Below, in pieces: positions 7,219 to 13,154 of a DNA stretch of 13,154 nt. The stretch covers positions 1-13,154 of the forward strand of contig JBIOEJ010000148.1 in assembly GCA_044445965.1 (NCBI GenBank), read 5' to 3'. Made by a program: the position numbers and the translations under genes. A model generated the notes under the pieces. That model was not told the origin of the DNA and searched no databases. It saw only the letters and a list, made by a program, of their open reading frames with translations. Position 1 is the stretch's first letter. Each line of letters opens with the position of its first letter. The DNA comes from GAS188 sp044445965. GTDB taxonomy: Bacteria; Pseudomonadota; Alphaproteobacteria; Rhizobiales; Beijerinckiaceae.

Positions 7219-9039
7219 CTACTCCAGCCCGACGGTGCGGCCGAGGAACCCCGCCGCATCGAAATATTTGGTATCGCCGACCGTCTGGTAGCGCAAGATG
7301 GTGCGCAGCCCGTTCTTGTCCGGCCTCGACGCCCGGGTGCGGCTCGTGAAGTCGGGCGTCATGCCGCCGGGCATGGCCTCCGTCAGCACGCGACCGACGA
7401 GCTTGCCATGCGCGGGAGGTTTGAGCTTCAAGAGCGTGAAGATGGTCTTGCCGATATCGGCATTGCTGGCCGGCGCCTCGTCGACATAGCCCGTCTTGAA
7501 GTCAGGCCCCGTCGCCGCCATGAAGTTGAAGGTGTCGGCCCGGCTGAAGGAGCCATGCATGCCTTGGCCCTGCTGCAGGCCGGTATCGGCAACCTCGACC
7601 GTGCAATTCGTCGGCTCGTCGCAGCCCGTCGTCGTCGAAGTGAAATTGATGGCGATCGCCGGCAGGGGCGTTACGGCCGAGCCCTTCAAGTTGATGTCCT
7701 TCGTGGTCATGGTGCCCGGATAGGAGCCGAGCGCATCGTCGACGAACAGGCCGCTGACATAATCCTGCGCCATCAGCCCTTCGACCACCTTGCGCACGAT
7801 CTCGCGATCGACCGGCTTCGGGAAATAGACGAGGTCCGAGCCTCCATTCGCCGCGACCACGACGGATGGGTGGCCGGGATCGTCTCCGATCAACCCGTTC
7901 GAGAATTTCGGATGGCTGCCTTCATTGATGCGGGCAGCGCCGTTGTCGGGGTCCCACAGCGGCAGGCCGGCCATGTCGGCGATGTCGATGGCCACGAAGC
8001 CGGGCGGGACGAAGCCCGCCGGCACATCGGCGTAGCTCGCCTTGGCTGCGGTGCTGGTTGCGCTTTGCTTCGAGATTGTCGAGAAGCCGTGATCGGCGGT
8101 CACGATCACATCCGTCGTCTTGTCGAGCCCGAGATCGGCGAGCGCCTGGCGCAATCTGCCGAGATCGTCATCGGAGTTCTTGATCGAGGCCATCGAGGTC
8201 GGGCCGTTGATGCCGGGCGTCAGGCTGCCGAGGCTGTCGCCTTGAGTGTGCTGGGTCCCGTCGGGATCGCGCGACCAGAAGACGAGCACGAAAGGCTTGC
8301 CGTCCTTCTTGAATTCGGGGAGCACCACCTTGGTCGCCGCGTCGACCATCCAGTTCTGCTGTTCGAGATTGGCGACGAGCGTGCCCGGGGTCTTGGCATC
8401 GCCGGCCTTGCCGTTATCGCCGCGCGACGGCGCGGCAAGCGCGAGATTTGCGGCCTTCAGCCCGTCGCTCATCCAGGAAGCGAGCGGTATGCCATTCTTG
8501 GAGCCGGTCGAATCGTCAAGGATGACGGATTTCTGGCCCGAGCGCTCGGTGTGATCGAAGATCAGCGTCGGGCCGAGCTTGCCGATCGCGGCCGTGTGGA
8601 AACCGGCATCGCGCGCGGCGCGCAGGATCGTCACCTCGTCGAGGTAGTCGCCCGAAAAATGCGCGTCGACGTCGCCGAGCACCGGATCACTCTCGAGGAA
8701 GGGCGTGAGCGAGCCGCCGGCGCCCGGAACCGGAAATCCCGTGTAGATGGCGTTCGAAAAATCGCCCGTATCGCCGAGATAATGCCCGGTCGCCATGGCG
8801 GAGGCATTCGGCGTCGTGAAGGTCGGAAACAGCGCGTGGCCGTTGGCGAAGCGCACGCCCTTGTCGCGCACCGCGGCCATGGTCGGCGCGGTCTGGTTGT
8901 TGACGATGCGCGCCCTCAGGCCGTCCGAAACGAAGAGCAGCACGTTATGCGGCTGATCCTCGGCGCGGGCCTTCACCCCGAAGGGAAGGGACATGCCGAT
9001 GCCTATGGTGGTGGCGAATAGAAGCTGCAGAGCTTTCAT
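7219..9039 (-). CDS. Exported alkaline-phosphatase-superfamily phosphodiesterase (NPP-like)
   Basis: 606 residues with a signal peptide (cleavage likely after VKARA, residue 26), hence periplasmic or secreted. It belongs to the type I phosphodiesterase/nucleotide pyrophosphatase group. The full two-metal site is visible: Asp39 (LLFVSDG), nucleophile Thr75 (FPTFTTPNASAMATG), Asp260 and His264 (DPDGTQH), Asp316-His317 (VTADHGFS) and His495 (QGMHGSFSR). A Cys pair in TGCDEPTNCTVEV may form a disulfide. It should hydrolyse phosphate mono- or diesters; the substrate cannot be told from sequence. I chose ATG 9039 over the upstream in-frame 9087 because GGGAGG sits seven bases before it and the signal peptide then starts directly. 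It is 100 bases upstream of the ComEA-like gene, same strand, and diverges from lpd across 197 bases. Confidence 0.92.
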   Translation of the reverse strand: MKALQLLFATTIGIGMSLPFGVKARAEDQPHNVLLFVSDGLRARIVNNQTAPTMAAVRDKGVRFANGHALFPTFTTPNASAMATGHYLGDTGDFSNAIYTGFPVPGAGGSLTPFLESDPVLGDVDAHFSGDYLDEVTILRAARDAGFHTAAIGKLGPTLIFDHTERSGQKSVILDDSTGSKNGIPLASWMSDGLKAANLALAAPSRGDNGKAGDAKTPGTLVANLEQQNWMVDAATKVVLPEFKKDGKPFVLVFWSRDPDGTQHTQGDSLGSLTPGINGPTSMASIKNSDDDLGRLRQALADLGLDKTTDVIVTADHGFSTISKQSATSTAAKASYADVPAGFVPPGFVAIDIADMAGLPLWDPDNGAARINEGSHPKFSNGLIGDDPGHPSVVVAANGGSDLVYFPKPVDREIVRKVVEGLMAQDYVSGLFVDDALGSYPGTMTTKDINLKGSAVTPLPAIAINFTSTTTGCDEPTNCTVEVADTGLQQGQGMHGSFSRADTFNFMAATGPDFKTGYVDEAPASNADIGKTIFTLLKLKPPAHGKLVGRVLTEAMPGGMTPDFTSRTRASRPDKNGLRTILRYQTVGDTKYFDAAGFLGRTVGLE

Positions 9040-9236
9040 CTTTGGGCCTCCCTCTGTCCCGCCAGGTTCTTCCTCGACGCTTCGCATGACAGTTTATTGA
9101 CGAAACTGCGAATGTGAATGGCGAATCGGAGGAGCCAAGCCACAAGGGCTTGCCGCGGAACGCGCTCTTTGCTGAAAGTCGAGAACGCGGCCGAGGCGGG
9201 CGGCGAAGCGCGGGTCCAAGGTGAGGCGAGACGATC

Positions 9237-10679
9237 ATGGCAAGCTCCTACGACATCATCGTGATCGGCGCAGGTCCAGGCGGCTATGTCACCGCGATCC
9301 GGGCGGCGCAGCTCGGCTTCAAGACGGCGATCGTCGAGCGCGAGCATCTCGGCGGCATCTGTCTCAACTGGGGCTGCATCCCGACCAAGGCCCTGCTGCG
9401 TTCGGCCGAGATCCTGCATTACGCGCAGCACGCCAAGGATTACGGCTTGGTGCTCGAAGGCACGCTCGAACCCGACCCCGCCGCCGTGGTGCAACGCTCG
9501 CGCGGGGTCTCGAAACGGCTCAATGACGGCGTCGGCTTCCTGATGAAGAAGAACAAGATCGACGTGATCTGGGGCGAGGCCATGATCGAGGCGCCCGGCA
9601 AGATCACGGTCGCCGCATCGAAGAAGCCGGCCATGCAGCCGGCTTTCCCGGCGCCCAAGGGCACGCTCGGCACGGGCAGCTATGAGGGCAAGCACATTAT
9701 CGTCGCGACCGGAGCGCGGCCGCGGCTGCTCCCTGGCATCGAGCCCGACGGCAAGCTGATCTGGACCTATTTCGAGGCGATGGTGCCGCATTCCATTCCG
9801 AAATCGCTGCTCGTCATCGGCTCGGGCGCCATCGGAATCGAGTTCGCGTCCTTCTACCGTGACATGGGCGCCGAGGTGACGGTCGTCGAGCTGTTGCCGC
9901 AAATCCTCCCCGTGGAGGATGCCGAGATCGCGGCCTTGGCACGCAAGCGCTTCGAGAAAGCCGGCATCAAGATCATGACCGGCGCCACGGTCACGAAGAT
10001 CGAGAAGGCGGCAAATTCGGTCACGGCCCATATCGAGGATGGCAAGGGCGCCAAGCTGAGCGTCGCGGCCGAACGGCTGATCTCGGCCGTCGGCGTCGTC
10101 GGCAATGTCGAGAATCTCGGCCTCGAGAAGCTCGGCGTGAAGATCGAGCGCGGCTGCATCGTCGTCGACGGGCTCGGGCGCACCAATGTGAAGGGCGTCT
10201 ACGCCATCGGCGACGTGGCAGGCCCGCCCATGCTGGCCCACAAGGCGGAACATGAGGGCGTGATCTGCGTCGAGGCGATCAAGGGCCTCGACGCGCACCC
10301 CATGGACAAGCTGAAAATCCCGGGCTGCACCTATTGCCGGCCGCAGATCGCCTCGGTGGGTCTTACCGAGGCCAAGGCCAAGGAGGCGGGCTACGCGCTG
10401 AAGGTCGGCCGCTTTCCGTTCCTCGGCAACGGCAAGGCGATCGCGCTCGGCGAGCCTGACGGCCTGGTGAAGACGATCTTCGACGCCAAGACCGGCAAGC
10501 TCCTCGGCGCCCATATGGTCGGCGCCGAGGTGACCGAGCTGATCCAGGGCTTCGTCATCGCCATGAATCTCGAGACGACCGAGGAGGAGCTGATCCATTC
10601 GGTCTTCCCGCATCCGACGCTCTCGGAGATGATGCATGAGAGCGTGCTCGACGCTTATGGGCGGGTGATCCATACATAA
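9237..10679 (+). CDS. lpd: Dihydrolipoyl dehydrogenase (E3 component)
   Basis: 480-residue FAD disulfide oxidoreductase that reoxidises dihydrolipoamide for the pyruvate and 2-oxoglutarate dehydrogenase complexes, passing electrons to NAD+. Seen in order: FAD-binding GAGPGG at 11-16; redox pair Cys42/Cys47 in GGICLNWGCIPTKALL; ATGARPR; NAD-binding GSGAIG; the second FAD motif GVYAIGDVAGPPMLAHKA; and the dimerisation-domain His459/Glu464 base pair in FPHPTLSEMMHE. The insert before KHIIVATGARPR (KKPAMQPAFPAPKG) is typical of the alphaproteobacterial pyruvate-dehydrogenase E3. ATG 9237 is preceded by AAGGTGAGG, somewhat distant. E1 and E2 genes often precede this gene, but here an unrelated gene lies upstream on the opposite strand. 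A hairpin follows the stop codon directly. Confidence 0.97.
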   Translation: MASSYDIIVIGAGPGGYVTAIRAAQLGFKTAIVEREHLGGICLNWGCIPTKALLRSAEILHYAQHAKDYGLVLEGTLEPDPAAVVQRSRGVSKRLNDGVGFLMKKNKIDVIWGEAMIEAPGKITVAASKKPAMQPAFPAPKGTLGTGSYEGKHIIVATGARPRLLPGIEPDGKLIWTYFEAMVPHSIPKSLLVIGSGAIGIEFASFYRDMGAEVTVVELLPQILPVEDAEIAALARKRFEKAGIKIMTGATVTKIEKAANSVTAHIEDGKGAKLSVAAERLISAVGVVGNVENLGLEKLGVKIERGCIVVDGLGRTNVKGVYAIGDVAGPPMLAHKAEHEGVICVEAIKGLDAHPMDKLKIPGCTYCRPQIASVGLTEAKAKEAGYALKVGRFPFLGNGKAIALGEPDGLVKTIFDAKTGKLLGAHMVGAEVTELIQGFVIAMNLETTEEELIHSVFPHPTLSEMMHESVLDAYGRVIHT

Positions 10680-10703
10680 CCCTCTGTTCCGGGATCCAGA
10701 GGG
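10680..10703 (+). promoter_or_regulatory. Hairpin between lpd and the next gene, covering its ribosome site
   Basis: CCCTCTG (10680-10686), starting at the base after the lpd stop, pairs perfectly with CAGAGGG (10697-10703) across a 10-base loop containing GGATCC. The right arm holds the start of GAGGGGGA, the only plausible ribosome site for the ATG at 10710. It could be a terminator for lpd (no T-run follows) or a structure that hides the start signal of the downstream gene. The pairing is seen; the function is inferred. Confidence 0.5.
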
Positions 10704-10709
10704 GGACGA

Positions 10710-11108
10710 ATGGAACGCTGGCTGCAGATTTCCGAGATTGTCAGAAACATCGGGATTTTGATCGGGGGAGCGATCGGCATATATCTGGCATGGCGATGTG
10801 TCGCCGCCGCGAACCGGCAGGCCGAAGCGCAGATCAGACAGGCCGAATTGGCGCGTCGCGAACATGTGGCGGAGTTGATCAATCGTTCTGTTGGACAACT
10901 TGCCGATGCCAAGCTGGAGGTCAGGCTGGGCGCAATCTTCACGCTGAGAGAAGCTGCGCGAGATTTTCCCGATCTCTCGGCTGCCGTGTTTGAAGTCCTC
11001 AGCGCGTATGTGAGGGAAAGCGCCCGGGATTACGCCGATTCGGAACCGCCGGTAGACATTCAAGCAATCATGGACATGTTGGCTATGGAAGCTGGAGCAG
11101 GATTATGA
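10710..11108 (+). CDS. Membrane-anchored helical protein, N-terminal half of a pentapeptide-repeat protein
   Basis: 132 residues. One hydrophobic helix at about 12-32 (GILIGGAIGIYLAWRC) is followed by a charged helix rich in Arg, Gln and Glu. Then comes a segment I recognise from the front part of many membrane-bound pentapeptide-repeat proteins: INRSVGQLADAKLEVRLGAIFTL, FEVLSAYVRE and VDIQAIMDML. In those relatives the segment runs into the repeats within one chain. Here it stops at TGA 11106-11108, overlapping the ATG of the repeat protein (ATGA). The last residues, AMEAGAGL, do not look like the family. The ribosome site GAGGGGGA lies four bases before ATG 10710. GC content is lower than around it (30 of 60 bases in 10861-10920). 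The function is unknown; two alternatives are a coupled gene pair or a gene broken by frameshift. Confidence 0.75.
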   Translation: MERWLQISEIVRNIGILIGGAIGIYLAWRCVAAANRQAEAQIRQAELARREHVAELINRSVGQLADAKLEVRLGAIFTLREAARDFPDLSAAVFEVLSAYVRESARDYADSEPPVDIQAIMDMLAMEAGAGL

Positions 11109-11464
11109 CCGAGCTGAAACCTGAAAGACCCAAGCGTCCCCTTATTCTCGATCTGCATGGCGCATTCATTCGGCGTACGAGCTTGAGGGGAGCAAATTGC
11201 ACCAAGGCGAATTTCACCGGAGCTGATTGCGCATACGCGGACTTTACCGAGGCCAATCTGACCGAGGCGAATCTGAGCGACGCAAATTTCACGGGGACGG
11301 TCTTGCGAGATGCGAATATGCTCGACACCAAATTAGATGGAACTATCCTCAAGGGCGCGGACCTTCGCGGTGCGCGAAATTTGACCAGCGAGCAGATCGA
11401 GCGCGCGGTCATCGACGCGGGGACCCTGTTGCCCCCCTTGGTTGCATCGAAGCAGCCGGCCTGA
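11105..11464 (+). CDS. Pentapeptide-repeat protein, C-terminal half of a split protein
   Basis: 119 residues. From residue 15 to 89 there are fifteen consecutive five-residue repeats of the A(D/N)LxG type, for example LRGAN, ANFTG, ADFTE, ANLTE, ANLSD and ADLRG, with Leu, Phe, Cys or Met at the centre. They should form a right-handed four-sided beta helix of nearly four coils. The tail NLTSEQIERAVIDAGTLLPP is the usual end of bacterial pentapeptide proteins. There is no signal or membrane segment, so alone it would be cytoplasmic. ATG 11105 overlaps the stop of the preceding gene and lacks an obvious ribosome site (GGAGCAGG lies about six bases before), so coupled translation is likely. Base composition is AT-richer than its neighbours (30 GC of 60 bases in 11281-11340). 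The biochemical role is unknown. Confidence 0.8.
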   Translation: MTELKPERPKRPLILDLHGAFIRRTSLRGANCTKANFTGADCAYADFTEANLTEANLSDANFTGTVLRDANMLDTKLDGTILKGADLRGARNLTSEQIERAVIDAGTLLPPLVASKQPA

Positions 11465-11523
11465 CTTTGACGTTACGGCTTGCGATGGCGCGGGAAAGGC
11501 AACGAGCGGCGGCGGCGGAATCC

Positions 11524-12366
11524 ATGAAGAATGGTGGGCATCGAGTGGCTCTGCCTGACGGCGAAGCCGTGCCGGCCCTCGGCCAGGGCACCTGGAGGAT
11601 GGGCGAGGAGCGCGGCGCGAGGGCGCGGGAGATCGCGGCGCTGCGCGCCGGCATCGAGCTCGGCATGACGCTGATCGACACCGCCGAGATGTATGGCGAG
11701 GGGCGCACCGAGGAATTGGTCGGCGAGGCGATTGCCGGGCTGCGCGACCGGGTCTTCCTGGTCAGCAAGGCCTATCCGCAGAATGCCGGCCGCGAGAGCC
11801 TGCCCGAGGCTTGCGAGCGCAGCTTGCGCCGGCTCGGCACGGACCGTCTCGATCTCTATCTCCTGCATTGGCGCGGCGGCGTGCCGCTCACCGAGAGCGT
11901 CGAAGCCTTCGAGGCGCTGCGGCGGGCCGGCAAGATCAGGCATTGGGGCGTCAGCAATTTCGACACCGACGATATGGAGGAGCTGTTGGCCGCGGGCGGG
12001 GAGGGATGCGCCACCAACCAGGTGCTCTACAACTTCGCGCGGCGGGGCCCGGAATTCGCGCTTCTCCCCTTTATGGCCAAGCGCCGCATCCCGGTGATGG
12101 CCTATAGCCCGGTCGAGCAGGGGCGGGTCCCTTCCTCCGGCGTGCTCGCCGATATCGCCGAGCGCCATGGAGCCACCACCCCGCAAATCGCGCTCGCCTG
12201 GCTGCTGCGCCGCAAGGGCGCCATCGTCATTCCGAAGGCGTCTCGGATCGCGCATGTGCGCCAGAACCATCAGGCGCTCGCCATCGCGCTGTCGCGCGCA
12301 GATCTTACGGCGATCGACGCGGCTTTCCCGCCGCCGCGACGCAAGACTCCCCTGAGCATGTTGTGA
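11524..12366 (+). CDS. Aldo/keto reductase
   Basis: 280-residue NAD(P)H-dependent TIM-barrel oxidoreductase that reduces aldehydes and ketones, close to the 2,5-diketo-D-gluconate reductase-like bacterial group. The catalytic tetrad is visible: Asp52 and Tyr57 in LIDTAEMYGEG, Lys82 in FLVSKAYP, His115 in LYLLHWRGG. Further signatures are GVSNFDTDDMEEL, NQVLYNFARR and the cofactor-binding IVIPKASRIAHVRQN near the end. I prefer ATG 11524 (MKNGGHRVALPDGEAVPALG), which matches the usual start of the barrel. ATG 11485 would add 13 residues and has no ribosome site. It follows the pentapeptide gene by 59 bases but returns to high GC (43 of 60 bases in 11701-11760), so it is probably an older resident gene. 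The natural substrate is unknown. Confidence 0.93.
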   Translation: MKNGGHRVALPDGEAVPALGQGTWRMGEERGARAREIAALRAGIELGMTLIDTAEMYGEGRTEELVGEAIAGLRDRVFLVSKAYPQNAGRESLPEACERSLRRLGTDRLDLYLLHWRGGVPLTESVEAFEALRRAGKIRHWGVSNFDTDDMEELLAAGGEGCATNQVLYNFARRGPEFALLPFMAKRRIPVMAYSPVEQGRVPSSGVLADIAERHGATTPQIALAWLLRRKGAIVIPKASRIAHVRQNHQALAIALSRADLTAIDAAFPPPRRKTPLSML

Positions 12367-12401
12367 GCCGAAGGTTGCGCTTGCGCGATTTGACGAACGG
12401 C

Positions 12402-12416
12402 GCAATGAAACATTGC
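12402..12416. promoter_or_regulatory. Inverted repeat before the quinone reductase gene, possible operator
   Basis: GCAATG (12402-12407) and CATTGC (12411-12416) are perfect six-base complements separated by AAA, 22 bases upstream of ATG 12439. A TTGACG at 12390-12395 just before it could be a -35 element, though no good -10 is seen. The position fits a repressor or activator site controlling the gene; no specific regulator is recognised. Confidence 0.35.
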
Positions 12417-12438
12417 ACGAGAGTGGACGAGGTGATCC

Positions 12439-13154
12439 ATGGTCAAAGCTATTCGCGTTCATGAAACCGGCGGCCCGGAAGTCCTGAAATTCGAGGAGAT
12501 CGATCTTCCGAAGCCTGCGCCTGGCGAGATCCGCGTTTCGCATGAGGCGATCGGCGTCAACTACATCGACATCTATTTCCGTTCCGGACTTTATCCGCAG
12601 CCTTCGAAGCCCTTCACGCTCGGCGGCGAGGCCGCCGGCACGGTGAGCGAGGTCGGCAAGGGAGTGAAGGGCTTCAAGGTCGGCGACCGGGTCGCCTATG
12701 TGGCGTCGATGCGCGCCTACGCCGAGGAGGCGAATGTGCCGGCGGAGGCCCTGGTCAAGCTGCCGAAGGCTATCGCCTTCGAGACGGCCGCCGCCATGAT
12801 GCTGAAGGGCATGACGACCGAGTATCTCCTGCGCCGCATCTACAAGGTGAAGGCGGGCGACACCATCCTCATGCATGCCGCGGCCGGCGGCGTCGGCCTG
12901 ATCTTGTGCCAATGGGCGAAGGCGCTCGGGGCGACGGTGATCGGCACGGTCGGGTCGCCCGAGAAGGCCAAGCTCGCCAAGAAGCATGGCGCGCGTCACA
13001 CGATCCTCTACCGGGAGGAGGATTTCGTGAAACGGGTCGCCGAGATCACCAAGGGCAAGAAATGCCAGGTCGTCTATGACGGGGTCGGCAAGGCGACCTT
13101 CCCGGCCTCGCTCGATTGTCTCGCCCCGCTCGGCACCTTCGTGAGCTTCGGCAA
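12439..13154 (+). CDS. qorA: NADPH:quinone oxidoreductase, 3' end cut by the window
   Basis: The first 238 residues of a zinc-free medium-chain reductase of the zeta-crystallin/QOR type, which reduces quinones with NADPH. The full protein is usually about 325 residues. Seen: MVKAIRVHETGGPEVL; the catalytic-domain motif VNYIDIYFRSGLYPQP; GGEAAGTVSEVGKGVKGFKVGDRV; the nucleotide-binding turn AAAGGVGL at about 147-154; then ALGATVIGTVGSPEKAKLAK and VVYDGVGKATFPASLDCL. The zinc-binding Cys residues of alcohol dehydrogenases are absent, as expected. The similarity to E. coli QorA runs along the whole visible length. GAGGTG lies four bases before ATG 12439. It follows the aldo/keto reductase on the same strand by 72 bases, with an inverted repeat in the gap, so it may have its own promoter. 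Confidence 0.95.
   Translation, partial: MVKAIRVHETGGPEVLKFEEIDLPKPAPGEIRVSHEAIGVNYIDIYFRSGLYPQPSKPFTLGGEAAGTVSEVGKGVKGFKVGDRVAYVASMRAYAEEANVPAEALVKLPKAIAFETAAAMMLKGMTTEYLLRRIYKVKAGDTILMHAAAGGVGLILCQWAKALGATVIGTVGSPEKAKLAKKHGARHTILYREEDFVKRVAEITKGKKCQVVYDGVGKATFPASLDCLAPLGTFVSFG

Noticed and set aside
7408..9021. Plus-strand open frame of 537 codons opposite the phosphodiesterase
   Set aside because: Antisense shadow of a gene with a complete active site; composition is biased and no family is recognisable.
9036..11063. Minus-strand open frame of 675 codons opposite lpd
   Set aside because: It mirrors lpd codon for codon, has Asp/His/Arg-rich composition typical of antisense frames in high-GC genes, no recognisable domain and no ribosome site; lpd is unmistakable on the other strand.
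11227..11523. Long N-terminal extension of the aldo/keto reductase frame
   Set aside because: It overlaps the pentapeptide-repeat gene in another frame and encodes no recognisable sequence; family alignment begins at ATG 11524.
11473..12999. Minus-strand open frame of 508 codons
   Set aside because: It spans the antisense of two clear genes (aldo/keto reductase and quinone reductase) and the gap between them, with no domain.

Overview
The window is high-GC DNA with alphaproteobacterial gene types. The E3 subunit sequence, the ComEA-like secreted helix-hairpin-helix protein and two intergenic palindromic elements of a kind common in Hyphomicrobiales chromosomes suggest a member of that order (Bradyrhizobium, Beijerinckia or Methylocystis relatives). 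I cannot name a genus. It reads as ordinary chromosome with a redox and detoxification flavour, interrupted by one short lower-GC patch. No tRNA, rRNA, CRISPR array, insertion sequence or phage gene was seen. || Layout. 1-1741: 3' three-quarters of katG (catalase-peroxidase, + strand). 1769-1877: a two-hairpin intergenic repeat. 1979-2674 (-): aquaporin aqpZ, with a second, different palindromic repeat upstream at about 2884-2981. 2982-4112 (-): YcaQ/AlkZ-type DNA glycosylase for alkylation and crosslink repair. 4234-4632 (-) and 4716-5447 (+): a divergent pair of a DUF350 membrane protein and a DUF1190 exported Cys-rich protein, the counterparts of E. coli YjfL and YjfM. 5505-5990 and 5987-6676 (-): a CMP/dCMP-type deaminase translationally coupled to a glutathione S-transferase. 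6801-7118 (-): a secreted ComEA-like protein. 7219-9039 (-): an exported alkaline-phosphatase-superfamily phosphodiesterase with a complete metal site. 9237-10679 (+): dihydrolipoyl dehydrogenase without its usual E1/E2 neighbours. 10710-11464 (+): a membrane-anchored helical protein followed, through an ATGA overlap, by a pentapeptide-repeat protein; together they look like one protein split in two. 11524-12366 (+): aldo/keto reductase. 12439 to the end (+): quinone oxidoreductase, cut by the window edge. || How it fits together. KatG, the GST, the aldo/keto reductase, the quinone reductase and the glycosylase are all stress and detoxification functions, but they lie in separate short transcription units on both strands, so this is a neighbourhood of similar tasks and not one pathway. 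|| The most interesting parts are the split pentapeptide protein at 10680-11464, where the missing linker appears to survive in the third reading frame and a hairpin covers the start signal of the first half, and the rearranged DUF350/DUF1190 pair without its usual ATP-grasp partner.
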